Shown here piece by piece: positions 7,858 to 15,248 of a stretch of 63,107 bases of DNA (positions are counted from its first letter, which is position 1; every line of letters begins with the position of its first letter). The stretch comes from Clostridia bacterium (GTDB lineage: Bacteria > Bacillota > Clostridia > Lachnospirales > CAG-274). The notes beneath the pieces were generated by a model. That model saw nothing but the letters and a program-made list of their open reading frames with translations. It had not been told where the DNA came from and made no database searches. The position numbers were made by a program, and so were the translations under genes. The stretch covers positions 1 through 63,107 of the forward strand of contig JAUNGN010000013.1 of the NCBI GenBank assembly GCA_030524425.1. The letters run 5' to 3'.

Positions 7858-8640
7858 TTAGTTTTTCTGTTTTTTGCCTATGTTAAGAATCCAATGCTGT
7901 TTAAAATATATGTCATTATCCTTGAGGTAAGGGAAAAAGCCTGTAATATATTTTTTATCCAAATCAGCTGACATAAGGTTTCGTATTTCTTCACGGGATT
8001 CTTTCGGTGTTTCAGTTAATTCCATCCATGCTTCAAGAGACACGGGAATATCTGTTTGTTCCTGAAATTCTAAGGTTAAGTTGTTTTTTGTATATAGATT
8101 ATGCATTTCTGAAAGGCTTAAGTTTCGCACATGGGAAAAATCCCTTATTTTTTCAATTCGGTCTACTTCGTTACGCAGTGTTTCATCATCAGATATCATA
8201 TCAACCAATACAAGCTTGCCGTTTGGTTTAAGTACACGTTCCATTTCTTTAAATATGCCGTCTGCATCAGTAAAGTGATGAAAGGCTAATCTTGAAATAA
8301 CAATGTCAAAGCTCTTGTCAAGAAAGGGCAAATCCTCTGCATAGCCTTTGATAAAAGTAATGTTTCCAATTCCCTCTTTTTCACACTCTTTTTTTCCTAT
8401 TTCAAGCATTGCTGAGGTAGCGTCAAGACAGGTAATGTGGCGGACATAGGGCGAAAAACTGCGGCCGCACACACCGGTTCCGGCAGCTGCTTCAAGGACC
8501 GTATCTGTTTTTTGCGGTGCTGTTTTTTCAACAATGTAGTTGGGGTATTCCTGCCTGGAAAGATGAAATTTTTCTGACTCAAAGCATGGAGCCTGGGTAT
8601 TAAATGATTTATGTATTTCTTCTAAATTTAATGGTTTCAT
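7858..8640 (-). CDS. Class I SAM-dependent methyltransferase
   Basis: 260 residues from the ATG at 8640, which has AAAGGTGG at the right distance; an upstream in-frame extension would overlap ogt. The SAM-binding motif I (VLEAAAGTGVCG, near residue 47) and the VISRLAFHHF and LKPNGKLVLVDM segments are typical of the UbiE/MenG-like Methyltransf_11 group that methylates small molecules. The substrate is unknown. Last gene of a minus-strand cluster with two alkyltransferase-type genes, which hints at a detoxification or DNA-damage setting, but this is only association. Confidence 0.8.
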   Translation of the reverse strand: MKPLNLEEIHKSFNTQAPCFESEKFHLSRQEYPNYIVEKTAPQKTDTVLEAAAGTGVCGRSFSPYVRHITCLDATSAMLEIGKKECEKEGIGNITFIKGYAEDLPFLDKSFDIVISRLAFHHFTDADGIFKEMERVLKPNGKLVLVDMISDDETLRNEVDRIEKIRDFSHVRNLSLSEMHNLYTKNNLTLEFQEQTDIPVSLEAWMELTETPKESREEIRNLMSADLDKKYITGFFPYLKDNDIYFKQHWILNIGKKQKN

Positions 8641-8680
8641 AGTGTTTACCACCTTTCTTAATATTAATTTTCCGGATATT

Positions 8681-9214
8681 TCACAGTGGTTTATAATCTT
8701 TAGGGACAAAGAATTGTGACATATCTGCCTTTTCCATGGTTAACAATTTTACTTTTTTATCAATGCCTCCTGCATAGCCTGTCAGACTGCCGTTTGTGCC
8801 TACTACTCTATGGCAGGGGATAATCAGTGAAATGGAATTATGTCCTACTGCACCGCCGACTGCCTGTGCTGACATTTTTGAAAACCCTTTTTGTTTTGCT
8901 GTTATTTCGGCAATTTTTCCGTAGGTCATAGTTTTTCCGTAAGGTATTGTCAGCATAATTTTCCAGACCGCTTTTCTAAATTCGGTAGTCTTCATATAAA
9001 TAGGAGGAGTAAAGTCCGGTGCCTTGCCGCTGAAATATATATCCAACCATTTATCGGTTTCATAGAAAACCGGAAGCTCTTTTTCTTCATATTCTTTGGA
9101 AAGTGTATCTGCAAAGTATTTCTGATTATCAAACCACAGTCCTATTAATTCTTTTCCATTGCTTGCCAGTGTAATGCCTCCGAGAGGTGAATTGTAATGA
9201 TGAGTATATTCCAT
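8681..9214 (-). CDS. ogt: Methylated-DNA-[protein]-cysteine S-methyltransferase
   Basis: 177 residues from the ATG at 9214 behind GGAGG. It has an N-terminal RNase H-like ribonuclease fold typical of Ogt (MEYTHHYNSPLGGITL) and the C-terminal wHTH DNA-binding/active-site domain with IPYGKTMTYGKIAE and the acceptor motif PCHRVVG near residue 144. The active-site Cys takes the methyl or alkyl group from O6-alkylguanine (or O4-alkylthymine) in a suicide reaction. Starts 2 bp after the stop of the preceding gene, so it is co-transcribed with it. Confidence 0.92.
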   Translation of the reverse strand: MEYTHHYNSPLGGITLASNGKELIGLWFDNQKYFADTLSKEYEEKELPVFYETDKWLDIYFSGKAPDFTPPIYMKTTEFRKAVWKIMLTIPYGKTMTYGKIAEITAKQKGFSKMSAQAVGGAVGHNSISLIIPCHRVVGTNGSLTGYAGGIDKKVKLLTMEKADMSQFFVPKDYKPL

Positions 9215-9215
9215 T

Positions 9216-9569
9216 TTATACCTCCATAAACTGATTAGAATCATTAGGGGCTTCTATTCTATCCGTATTGCTGTATGAACGTATAACAGAGCAGACTGTT
9301 ATTTGATAGCTTTCAAACAATTTTTCACGACCTTCTTTTTGGCTCATGCGGTGTTCTGTTTGGTTTCTCCAACGGGCAACTGCATTTTCGTCTGTCCAAA
9401 CATTCATTGAGAGAAGTTTTCCTTCTTCATTTAGGCTTGTAAAACGCTCTGCCCTTATAAACCCTTCAAATCCCTTAAGCATAGGTTTAAGCATTGAAGC
9501 CAGATCAAGATATTTTTTCATACCTTCTTTTGTCGGCTTGACTTCAAATAATACAACTACTTCACACAT
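9216..9569 (-). CDS. ABM-fold (antibiotic biosynthesis monooxygenase-like) protein
   Basis: 117 residues with the dimeric ferredoxin-like fold pattern of the ABM superfamily: a first strand MCEVVVLFEVKPTKEG, a helix with LKPMLKGFEGF, then SMNVWTDENAVARWRNQTEH. Members are either small cofactor-free monooxygenases, haem degraders or EthD-like proteins; the VWTDENAVARW segment is the recurrent ABM signature. The reaction cannot be told from sequence. It sits between the two alkyltransferase-type genes in a tight minus-strand operon. Confidence 0.7.
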   Translation of the reverse strand: MCEVVVLFEVKPTKEGMKKYLDLASMLKPMLKGFEGFIRAERFTSLNEEGKLLSMNVWTDENAVARWRNQTEHRMSQKEGREKLFESYQITVCSVIRSYSNTDRIEAPNDSNQFMEV

Positions 9570-9633
9570 AATTATTCTCCTTTATAAATTTTTTCTGTTG
9601 TGTTAATTTTTTTATTTATATAAAGCAATATAC

Positions 9634-9942
9634 TTAACAGTCCCATTGGTAAATTTTCATATCAACACAACCATTTTCTTTAAATTTGACACCTTCTTCA
9701 GAAAGTAGAAATTTTTGCTCCATAAAGTGTGGAGCTAATCTTCCTGCATGGTTTACAACACGATGGCAGGGATAGCTGCCATAATATTCTGACATACTGA
9801 GTACCTTTCCCACAAGACGGGAATTTTTGTCCCTTCCAATCAGTTTTGCAATTTGCCCGTAAGAGGCAACTTTGCCTTTTGGAATTTCTTCTACTACGGA
9901 AAGAATTTCATATATTAAATACTCATCTAATATTTTTTTCAT
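9634..9942 (-). CDS. MGMT C-terminal-domain protein (alkyltransferase-like, Cys retained)
   Basis: 102 residues consisting only of the DNA-binding/active-site domain of the MGMT family, without the N-terminal domain. It has IPKGKVASYGQIAKLIG and the acceptor motif PCHRVVN at about residues 58-64. Classical alkyltransferase-like (ATL) proteins of this size have Trp in place of the Cys and only flag lesions for nucleotide excision repair; here the Cys is present, so direct dealkylation is possible. First gene of the minus-strand operon ending at 7858, and divergent from the AraC regulator. Confidence 0.85.
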   Translation of the reverse strand: MKKILDEYLIYEILSVVEEIPKGKVASYGQIAKLIGRDKNSRLVGKVLSMSEYYGSYPCHRVVNHAGRLAPHFMEQKFLLSEEGVKFKENGCVDMKIYQWDC

Positions 9943-10001
9943 AATGATTTCCCCTTTTGTGCGTAATCTTTCATTTCAGGATTTCTTAACCTCCTTTACG
10001 G

Positions 10002-10029
10002 ATAGCTCAAGCTATGATATAATTATATC
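10002..10029. promoter_or_regulatory. Twin dyads in the divergent promoter region (candidate operator)
   Basis: Two adjacent palindromes lie between the divergent repair operon and the AraC gene: ATAGCT-CA-AGCTAT (10002-10015) and the perfect 14-mer GATATAATTATATC (10016-10029). They also contain TATAAT-like elements usable in either direction. They are a reasonable operator for the neighbouring AraC-type regulator, though AraC sites are often direct rather than inverted repeats. Confidence 0.4.
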
Positions 10030-10100
10030 GCATATAAAGGAGAAATAATATTAAAATATTGCCAAAAATTATTAATATATCTCCAAAAGGAGGGTTGAAT

Positions 10101-10982
10101 ATGGCTTATGACAAGGAGAATTATATAAACTCTCTCAATCTTAATGCAAATACAGATTTTCCTTATCTTGTTCTCAATGTGGAAAATGATAATTCCTATC
10201 CATTAAATCTAGGGTTCCGTGTTATGCATTGGCATGAGGATTTGCAGTTTATATATTGTACGAGTGGTATGGTGCGTGTTAAGACTTTGGAGGATGAAAA
10301 AATTATTTCTGCCGGAGAGGGTATCTTTATCAATAAAAATGTAGTGCATTTGGTGGAGAAAGCTGGAGCCTGTAAATACAAGAGCTTTTTGTTTCCGGAT
10401 TATTTTGTGTCTTTTTACATGGGAAGTCCGGCAGCAAGACTGACACAAAAAATTACAGAAAACAGGGCTGTATCGGTCATTGTTCTTTATGACAAAAATC
10501 AATGGTCAAACAAGGCTCTTGAAATTCTGAAAGAGTTGATATTGCTTGAAAGGGATAAAAACGGTCTGTATTGTTATGAGGTGCTTTTAAGACTGTCTGC
10601 CCTTTGGTTAATAATGTTACAAAATGTACATATGTCGGATGAGCTTCCCGATAATACAATAAGCACCCGTATGATGAAATTTTTACAGTATATTGAATTG
10701 CATTATTCTGAGGAAATTACTCTTGAGGATTTGGCTAAAAGTGCAAATGTGAGTAAATCTGAATGTTTGCGATGTTTTAAAGCAACTTTGCAAACTACGC
10801 CTTATAAATATCTTATGGATTATAGATTGTCAAGGGCGGAAAGATTGCTGAAAGAAACAGATTTGCCTATTAGTCGGATTTCAGCCATGACAGGGTTTAA
10901 CCAGCAGAGTTACTTTGGCAAATGTTTTAAGGAAAAAATGAAATGTTCGCCAAGTAAGTACAGGACAAAGTATAAGATATAA
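10101..10982 (+). CDS. AraC-family transcriptional regulator
   Basis: 293 residues from the ATG at 10101 (AAAAGGAGGG 10 nt upstream; longer in-frame extension ignored). The N-terminal ~130 residues have the cupin-like pattern of AraC sensor domains (MHWHEDLQFIYCTSGMVRV; EGIFINKNVVH). The C-terminal ~100 residues carry two helix-turn-helix units, ending in the family signature (TGFNQQSYFGKCFKEKMKCS). It is transcribed divergently from the ogt/alkyltransferase operon, which is the likeliest target. Unlike Ada, it has no methyl-acceptor Cys domain fused, so the signal is presumably a small ligand. Confidence 0.85.
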   Translation: MAYDKENYINSLNLNANTDFPYLVLNVENDNSYPLNLGFRVMHWHEDLQFIYCTSGMVRVKTLEDEKIISAGEGIFINKNVVHLVEKAGACKYKSFLFPDYFVSFYMGSPAARLTQKITENRAVSVIVLYDKNQWSNKALEILKELILLERDKNGLYCYEVLLRLSALWLIMLQNVHMSDELPDNTISTRMMKFLQYIELHYSEEITLEDLAKSANVSKSECLRCFKATLQTTPYKYLMDYRLSRAERLLKETDLPISRISAMTGFNQQSYFGKCFKEKMKCSPSKYRTKYKI

Positions 10983-11098
10983 AAAATAATAAAATCAGAT
11001 GAAGCAGTGTTTTTCGGTGGTTTTAACCTGTCCCATTATACTTGCCTTCAAAAGTAAAATGAAAATGGAAAAATTATCAGAAAAATTATTAATTTCTC

Positions 11099-11129
11099 TT
11101 GACTTAAAGTTAACTCTAAGTTGTATAAT
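11099..11129 (+). promoter_or_regulatory. MerR-type promoter (19-bp spacer with palindrome)
   Basis: TTGACT at 11099-11104 and TATAAT at 11124-11129 are separated by 19 bp instead of 17. The spacer region carries the imperfect dyad ACTTAAAGTT-AACTCTAAGT (11102-11121). This geometry is the signature of promoters activated by MerR-family proteins that untwist the DNA; the ACTTAAAGTTAACT core resembles the sites of aldehyde-responsive AdhR/NmlR regulators. No merR gene is present in the window, so the regulator acts in trans. It drives the aldo/keto reductase at 11193 and probably the genes after it. Confidence 0.8.
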
Positions 11130-11192
11130 TATGGTATAAAAGCTTTTCCCTGCAAAAGCGGGGCAAAGAAAAAAAGAAAGGAGATTGATTAT

Positions 11193-12311
11193 ATGGCTTA
11201 TTTAGGTGAAGAAATTAAAAAGTTGGGTTTTGGTCTTATGCGTTTACCACAGCAGGAGGGCAAAATAGACATTGAACAGACTAAGAAAATGGTTGATATG
11301 TTTTTGGAAGCAGGCTTTACTTATTTTGATACCGCATGGGCTTATGCAGGCAGTGAGGATGCAATAAGACAGGCACTTGTTGAGCGTTATCCAAGAGATA
11401 AATTTCAGCTTGCAACCAAAAATGCCGCATGGATAAACTGCAAAACAAGGGAAGAAGCTATTGCACAGTTTGATACCTCATTAAAGCAGACGGGTGCGGG
11501 ATATTTTGATTTTTATCTTTTACATAACCTTGGCGAAAGCAGAACAAAGGTTTTTGATGATTTTGATATGTGGAGCTGGGCACAGGAAAAGAAAAAAGAG
11601 GGACTTATTAAGCATATCGGATTTTCTTTCCATTCAACTCCGGAGGAGCTTGAGGAAATACTTAAAAAGCATCCTGAAATGGAGTTTGTTCAGCTACAGA
11701 TAAATTATGCCGATTGGGATAATCCTGCAATTCAGTCAAGAGGCTGTTATGAAGTGGCAAGAAAGTATGGCAAGCCTGTTATTATTATGGAGCCTGTAAA
11801 GGGAGGTCTTCTTGCCAATCCGCCTCAAAGTGTTAAAGATATTCTTAAGGCTGCAGAGCCTGATTCTTCTGCTGCATCCTGGGCAGTACGCTTTGCTGCT
11901 GATTTAGAGGGCATAATTACTGTTTTGTCAGGTATGAGCAATATAGAGCAAATGGATGATAATCTTTCATATATGAAGGACTTTAACGGTCTTAGCAATA
12001 CTCAGAGAGAAGTTCTCAAAAAGGCTCAGGAAACTCTTAACAGTATACCCCTTATTCCATGTACAACCTGCAATTACTGTGCTAAGGTCTGTCCAAAGGA
12101 AATTGGTATTTCAGGTTCATTTACTGCTATGAATATGCTTACCTTGTATAATGATAAGGCGCAGGCAAAGCATCAGGAGGAGTGGCTTGTAGGAGGTCAT
12201 GGCAGAAAGAGAGCATCTGAATGTATTAAATGCGGTAAATGTGAGGCAGTATGTCCTCAGCATATTAAAATCAGGGATTGTCTTGATACGGTTTGCAAAG
12301 AGCTGCTTTAA
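11193..12311 (+). CDS. Aldo/keto reductase with C-terminal 2x[4Fe-4S] ferredoxin domain
   Basis: 372 residues from the ATG at 11193 (AAAGGAG upstream). Residues 1-270 are the AKR barrel with all four catalytic residues recognisable: D46 and Y51 (FDTAWAY), K76 (LATK) and H111 (YLLHNL). The C-terminus has two CxxCxxCxxxC clusters (C290/293/296/300 and C344/347/350/354), so electrons can probably flow between the AKR active site and ferredoxin or flavodoxin. First gene behind the MerR-type promoter and start of a long co-directional redox cluster. Substrate unknown; likely an aldehyde or ketone. Confidence 0.9.
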   Translation: MAYLGEEIKKLGFGLMRLPQQEGKIDIEQTKKMVDMFLEAGFTYFDTAWAYAGSEDAIRQALVERYPRDKFQLATKNAAWINCKTREEAIAQFDTSLKQTGAGYFDFYLLHNLGESRTKVFDDFDMWSWAQEKKKEGLIKHIGFSFHSTPEELEEILKKHPEMEFVQLQINYADWDNPAIQSRGCYEVARKYGKPVIIMEPVKGGLLANPPQSVKDILKAAEPDSSAASWAVRFAADLEGIITVLSGMSNIEQMDDNLSYMKDFNGLSNTQREVLKKAQETLNSIPLIPCTTCNYCAKVCPKEIGISGSFTAMNMLTLYNDKAQAKHQEEWLVGGHGRKRASECIKCGKCEAVCPQHIKIRDCLDTVCKELL

Positions 12312-12365
12312 AAGTTTGTTAATGTAAGCTTTATTGGAATTTTAATCCAGAAAGGAATGACTTTT

Positions 12366-13193
12366 GTGAATAATGTAATGCTGTGGGCAGGTGCAGGTCA
12401 GATTGGTATGGCAATTGCCCGTAGGATGGGTTATGGAATGAAGATTATTGTGGGTGACAAAAAAATAGAAAATGCAAAAACTGCGGCAAAAATTATGAAT
12501 GATGCAGGTTATGATGTAATACCCACGGAGATGGATTTGTCTTCACGTAAATCTATAAAAGAGTTTATTGCAGAGGGTCAAAAATACGGTAATATTAAAA
12601 TGCTTGTAAATGGGGCAGGAGTTTCACCAAGTCAGGCTTCTGTTGAAACAATTTTGAAGGTAGATTTATACGGAACTGCTGTTTTGCTGGAGGAGGCAGG
12701 CAATGTTATTGCAAAAGGCGGTGTCGGTGTTACTATTTCAAGTCAGTCAGGAAAACGTATGCCACAGCTTACGGCAGAGGAAGACGAACAGCTTGCCTGT
12801 ACACCAACAGAGGAACTTTTAGGTCTTAAAATTTTGGATCCTGAAAATATAAAGGACACCCTTCATGCTTATCAGCTGGCAAAACGCTGTAATGAAAAGC
12901 GGGTTATGGCTGAGTCTGTAAGGTGGGGTGAACGAGGTGCCCGAATAAATTCTATTTCACCGGGAATTATTGTAACTCCTCTTGCTATTGACGAGTTTAA
13001 TGGTCCGAGAGGCGATTTTTACAAAAATATGTTTGCAAAATGCCCCGCCGGCAGACCTGGAACGGCAGATGAGGTAGCAAATGTGGCGGAACTTTTATTG
13101 AGTGATAAGGGTGCATTTATTACAGGCACGGATTTTATGTGCGACGGCGGAGCAACGGCAAGTTATTTTTATGGACCATTAAAGCCTCAGTAA
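12366..13193 (+). CDS. Short-chain dehydrogenase/reductase (SDR)
   Basis: 275 residues. I prefer the GTG at 12366 because AGAAAGGA ends at 12356, directly against the in-frame ATG at 12357, which leaves no spacing for that ATG. It has a Rossmann GAGQIGMAIA motif, NGAG (residues ~83-86, the NNAG motif), and the catalytic pair YQLAK (Tyr-x3-Lys). The C-terminal DFMCDGGATASY is typical of classical SDRs. It presumably oxidises or reduces a small hydroxy/keto compound with NAD(P)H, possibly in series with the adjacent aldo/keto reductase. A ~60-residue segment between the NAG motif and the Tyr (including EEDEQLACTPTEELLG) is longer than usual. Confidence 0.85.
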   Translation: MNNVMLWAGAGQIGMAIARRMGYGMKIIVGDKKIENAKTAAKIMNDAGYDVIPTEMDLSSRKSIKEFIAEGQKYGNIKMLVNGAGVSPSQASVETILKVDLYGTAVLLEEAGNVIAKGGVGVTISSQSGKRMPQLTAEEDEQLACTPTEELLGLKILDPENIKDTLHAYQLAKRCNEKRVMAESVRWGERGARINSISPGIIVTPLAIDEFNGPRGDFYKNMFAKCPAGRPGTADEVANVAELLLSDKGAFITGTDFMCDGGATASYFYGPLKPQ

Positions 13194-13235
13194 TAAATGA
13201 AAACTGTTATGTAAAATAATGAGAAAGGAATTTTT

Positions 13236-14684
13236 ATGAAAAATAATAAAAATTACAATAGGATTATAGCCTTTATTCTTACAGTTTTAATTGTATGCTT
13301 TGCATTTGGAACTGCCGTAATTTTAAGCAGCAGGCAAAATTCATTTGCGGCAGATGAAACGACTGTTGTTACGCTTCAAATTGACAACCCTGTTATGAGG
13401 ATAAACAGTGAAGAACAGACTATTGATGAGAACGGAACAACACCTGTTATTATAGGTGACAGAACCCTTGTTCCCGTAAGAGCAATTATTGAAGCCTTAG
13501 GAGGAAGTGTTGCGTGGAATGAGGAGCTTAAGGAAGCTGAGCTTACTTACAAGAGTGATGTTATTCGCCTTACGGTAAATTCCGAAAAGGCATATCTTAA
13601 TGATATTGAATACACACTTGATACTCCGCCTGCAATTATTAACGGAAGGACAATGCTTCCCATACGTTTTATTGCTGAAGGCTTTGGCTTTGAAACCGAT
13701 TGGAACGGAGAAGCAAGGACTGTAACCATAACCGCTAATTTAATTGACAACACGGATGAGGAAAAAAACCATATGACAACAAATACAGAAAGCAGCACAA
13801 CAGCAGAAACAGAATCTTCGCTGCCTGTTGTTTATATGACTACGGATATTACTCCGGAGGCACTTGTTAAAATATATGAAAAGCTTGACTTTAATGCGGA
13901 GGGCAATGTTGCCGTTAAAATGTCTACAGGCGAGCCTCCTGCCAGCAATTATTTAAGACCTGAGCTTATTAAGGATTTGGTGCAGTTGGTTGACGGTACA
14001 ATTGTTGAGTGCAACACTGCATACGGCGGACAAAGAGCGGAAACAGAAATGCACAAGCAGGTTGCCAAGGATCATGGTTTTACTGAAATAGCCGACGTTG
14101 ATATAATGGATGAAAACGGTTCTATTGAAATCCCTATTGCAAATGGTACAAGAATACAAAAGGATTATGTTGGTGCTAATCTTGCTAACTATGACAGCCT
14201 TATTTCTCTTGCACATTTTAAGGGTCATGCAATGGCAGGTTTTGGCGGTGCAATAAAAAATATGTCAATAGGTATTGCATCAGCTGAGGGAAAATGCTAT
14301 ATTCATACAGGCGGAAAGAGCAGTACATCGTTTATGGGTGGTGTTCAGGACGAATTTTGTGAAGCTATGGCAGATGCTGCTTCAGGTGTAGCTGATTATT
14401 TTGACGGCAAGGTTGTTTATATTAATGTAATGAACAGGCTTTCAATAGATTGTGACTGTGACGGTAATCCTGCGGAGCCTGATATGCATGATGTGGGTAT
14501 TCTTGCATCCTATGACCCTGTTGCCCTTGATCAGGCTTGTGTTGACATTGTATACAATACAGACAGAGAGGAAAGCGGTACATTAATTGACCGTATTGAG
14601 TCAAGAAACGGCTTGCATACCCTTGAACAGGCTGAACAAATAGGCTTGGGAAGCCGTACTTATGAGCTGGTAAGTATTGATTAA
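13236..14684 (+). CDS. Exported DUF362 protein with copper-amine-oxidase-N stalk domain; LarA-like motif
   Basis: 482 residues. A hydrophobic segment (~10-31) followed by a small-residue region (SFAAD) looks like a Sec signal peptide or anchor; no twin arginine is present. Residues ~45-170 form a copper amine oxidase N-terminal (stalk) domain, with paired motifs RTLVPVRAIIEALGG and RTMLPIRFIAEGFGF. After a Thr/Ser-rich linker, residues ~205-480 are a DUF362 domain. Within it H331-x9-K341-x15-H357 (GHAMAGFGGAIKN...GIAS...IH) matches the spacing and surroundings of the LarA residues His174, Lys184 and His200, where the nickel-pincer nucleotide is attached and Ni is bound. LarA Arg75 and His108 seem not conserved. 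CDCDGNP (406-412) and H418 could bind another metal. The larE-larB-larC genes follow. Domain calls are firm; cofactor use is inference. Confidence 0.85.
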   Translation: MKNNKNYNRIIAFILTVLIVCFAFGTAVILSSRQNSFAADETTVVTLQIDNPVMRINSEEQTIDENGTTPVIIGDRTLVPVRAIIEALGGSVAWNEELKEAELTYKSDVIRLTVNSEKAYLNDIEYTLDTPPAIINGRTMLPIRFIAEGFGFETDWNGEARTVTITANLIDNTDEEKNHMTTNTESSTTAETESSLPVVYMTTDITPEALVKIYEKLDFNAEGNVAVKMSTGEPPASNYLRPELIKDLVQLVDGTIVECNTAYGGQRAETEMHKQVAKDHGFTEIADVDIMDENGSIEIPIANGTRIQKDYVGANLANYDSLISLAHFKGHAMAGFGGAIKNMSIGIASAEGKCYIHTGGKSSTSFMGGVQDEFCEAMADAASGVADYFDGKVVYINVMNRLSIDCDCDGNPAEPDMHDVGILASYDPVALDQACVDIVYNTDREESGTLIDRIESRNGLHTLEQAEQIGLGSRTYELVSID

Positions 14685-14721
14685 TTTTTAATATAAATAT
14701 ATTTTAAAGGAGGATTTTATT

Positions 14722-15087
14722 ATGGCATGTTTTGTAGTACCTGCAGTGGAGGCGGTTGTAACAACCGTTGCAACAAAGGTTATTGAAAAGAAGGAAAATA
14801 AGGGAGAGGCTGAGGTAAGAACAGGCTTTTCAGGAAAGCTTAAATGGCTTAACAAAATGTTATGGGGAGGTTCAGCATTACTTGCCTTTGAACATTTATG
14901 GCATGGGGAAATTGTGCCGTGGTTTCCATTTTTAACAAATGCAGTAAATCCTGTGAATAGGGCTGAGATGCTTCATGAAATGGCAACAGGGGGAGTCGGA
15001 ATGACTGTACTTGTTACAGTAGTGTGGGCAGTTATGGTAATTGCTTCAAATGCCTTAGTAAAGAGAACCATAAAACAGGAGGGATAA
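14722..15087 (+). CDS. Small membrane protein of unknown function
   Basis: 121 residues behind AAAGGAGG. Two likely membrane segments, ~48-62 (WGGSALLAFEHLW) and ~92-115 (VGMTVLVTVVWAVMVIAS), with a short loop containing HLWHGEIVPWFPF; the N-terminal ~20 residues are also apolar. I recognise no named family. It lies 37 bp after the exported DUF362 protein and directly before a 33-residue membrane peptide and larE, so it may anchor, energise or supply the DUF362 protein, but that is only position. Confidence 0.7.
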   Translation: MACFVVPAVEAVVTTVATKVIEKKENKGEAEVRTGFSGKLKWLNKMLWGGSALLAFEHLWHGEIVPWFPFLTNAVNPVNRAEMLHEMATGGVGMTVLVTVVWAVMVIASNALVKRTIKQEG

Positions 15088-15088
15088 T

Positions 15089-15190
15089 ATTAAATGGCTT
15101 ATAACGGTATTTGCATTTGTTATTAATACTGTTATGCTGTTTGTTAAGAACCCAAAAGGTGTTGATAAAAATACCCTTATGAAAAAATAA
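15089..15190 (+). CDS. Putative 33-residue membrane microprotein (ATT start)
   Basis: Directly after the previous stop there is a 33-codon frame reading (I/M)KWLITVFAFVINTVMLFVK then a short polar tail ending LMKK-stop: one membrane helix. The only start in frame with the ribosome site AGGAGGG (15078-15084) is ATT at 15089, i.e. an ATG-to-ATT change or a genuine rare ATT start as in infC. The nearby ATG at 15094 is out of frame and closes after ten codons. Similar tiny helices accompany many membrane complexes. Real expression is uncertain; it may be a start-codon pseudogene. Confidence 0.4.
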   Translation: MKWLITVFAFVINTVMLFVKNPKGVDKNTLMKK

Positions 15191-15195
15191 ATTGT

Positions 15196-15233
15196 AAAAG
15201 GCGGTTTTTGTAAAAGGAAACCGTCTTTTATAA
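15196..15233 (+). terminator. Terminator upstream of larE
   Basis: 12-bp stem with one G-U pair (AAAAGGCGGTTT at 15196-15207 with AAACCGTCTTTT at 15218-15229) and a modest T/A tail. It separates the DUF362 subcluster from larEBC; read-through is likely because no clear promoter lies between it and larE at 15249. Confidence 0.55.
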
Positions 15234-15248
15234 AAATTGGAGGTTATT

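Noticed and set aside
10101..10982. Calling the AraC protein Ada
   Set aside because: It has a cupin-like sensor domain and no Cys methyl-acceptor domain.
12357..12365. ATG 12357 as start of the SDR
   Set aside because: The ribosome site AGAAAGGA ends directly at this ATG, leaving no spacing; GTG 12366 fits.
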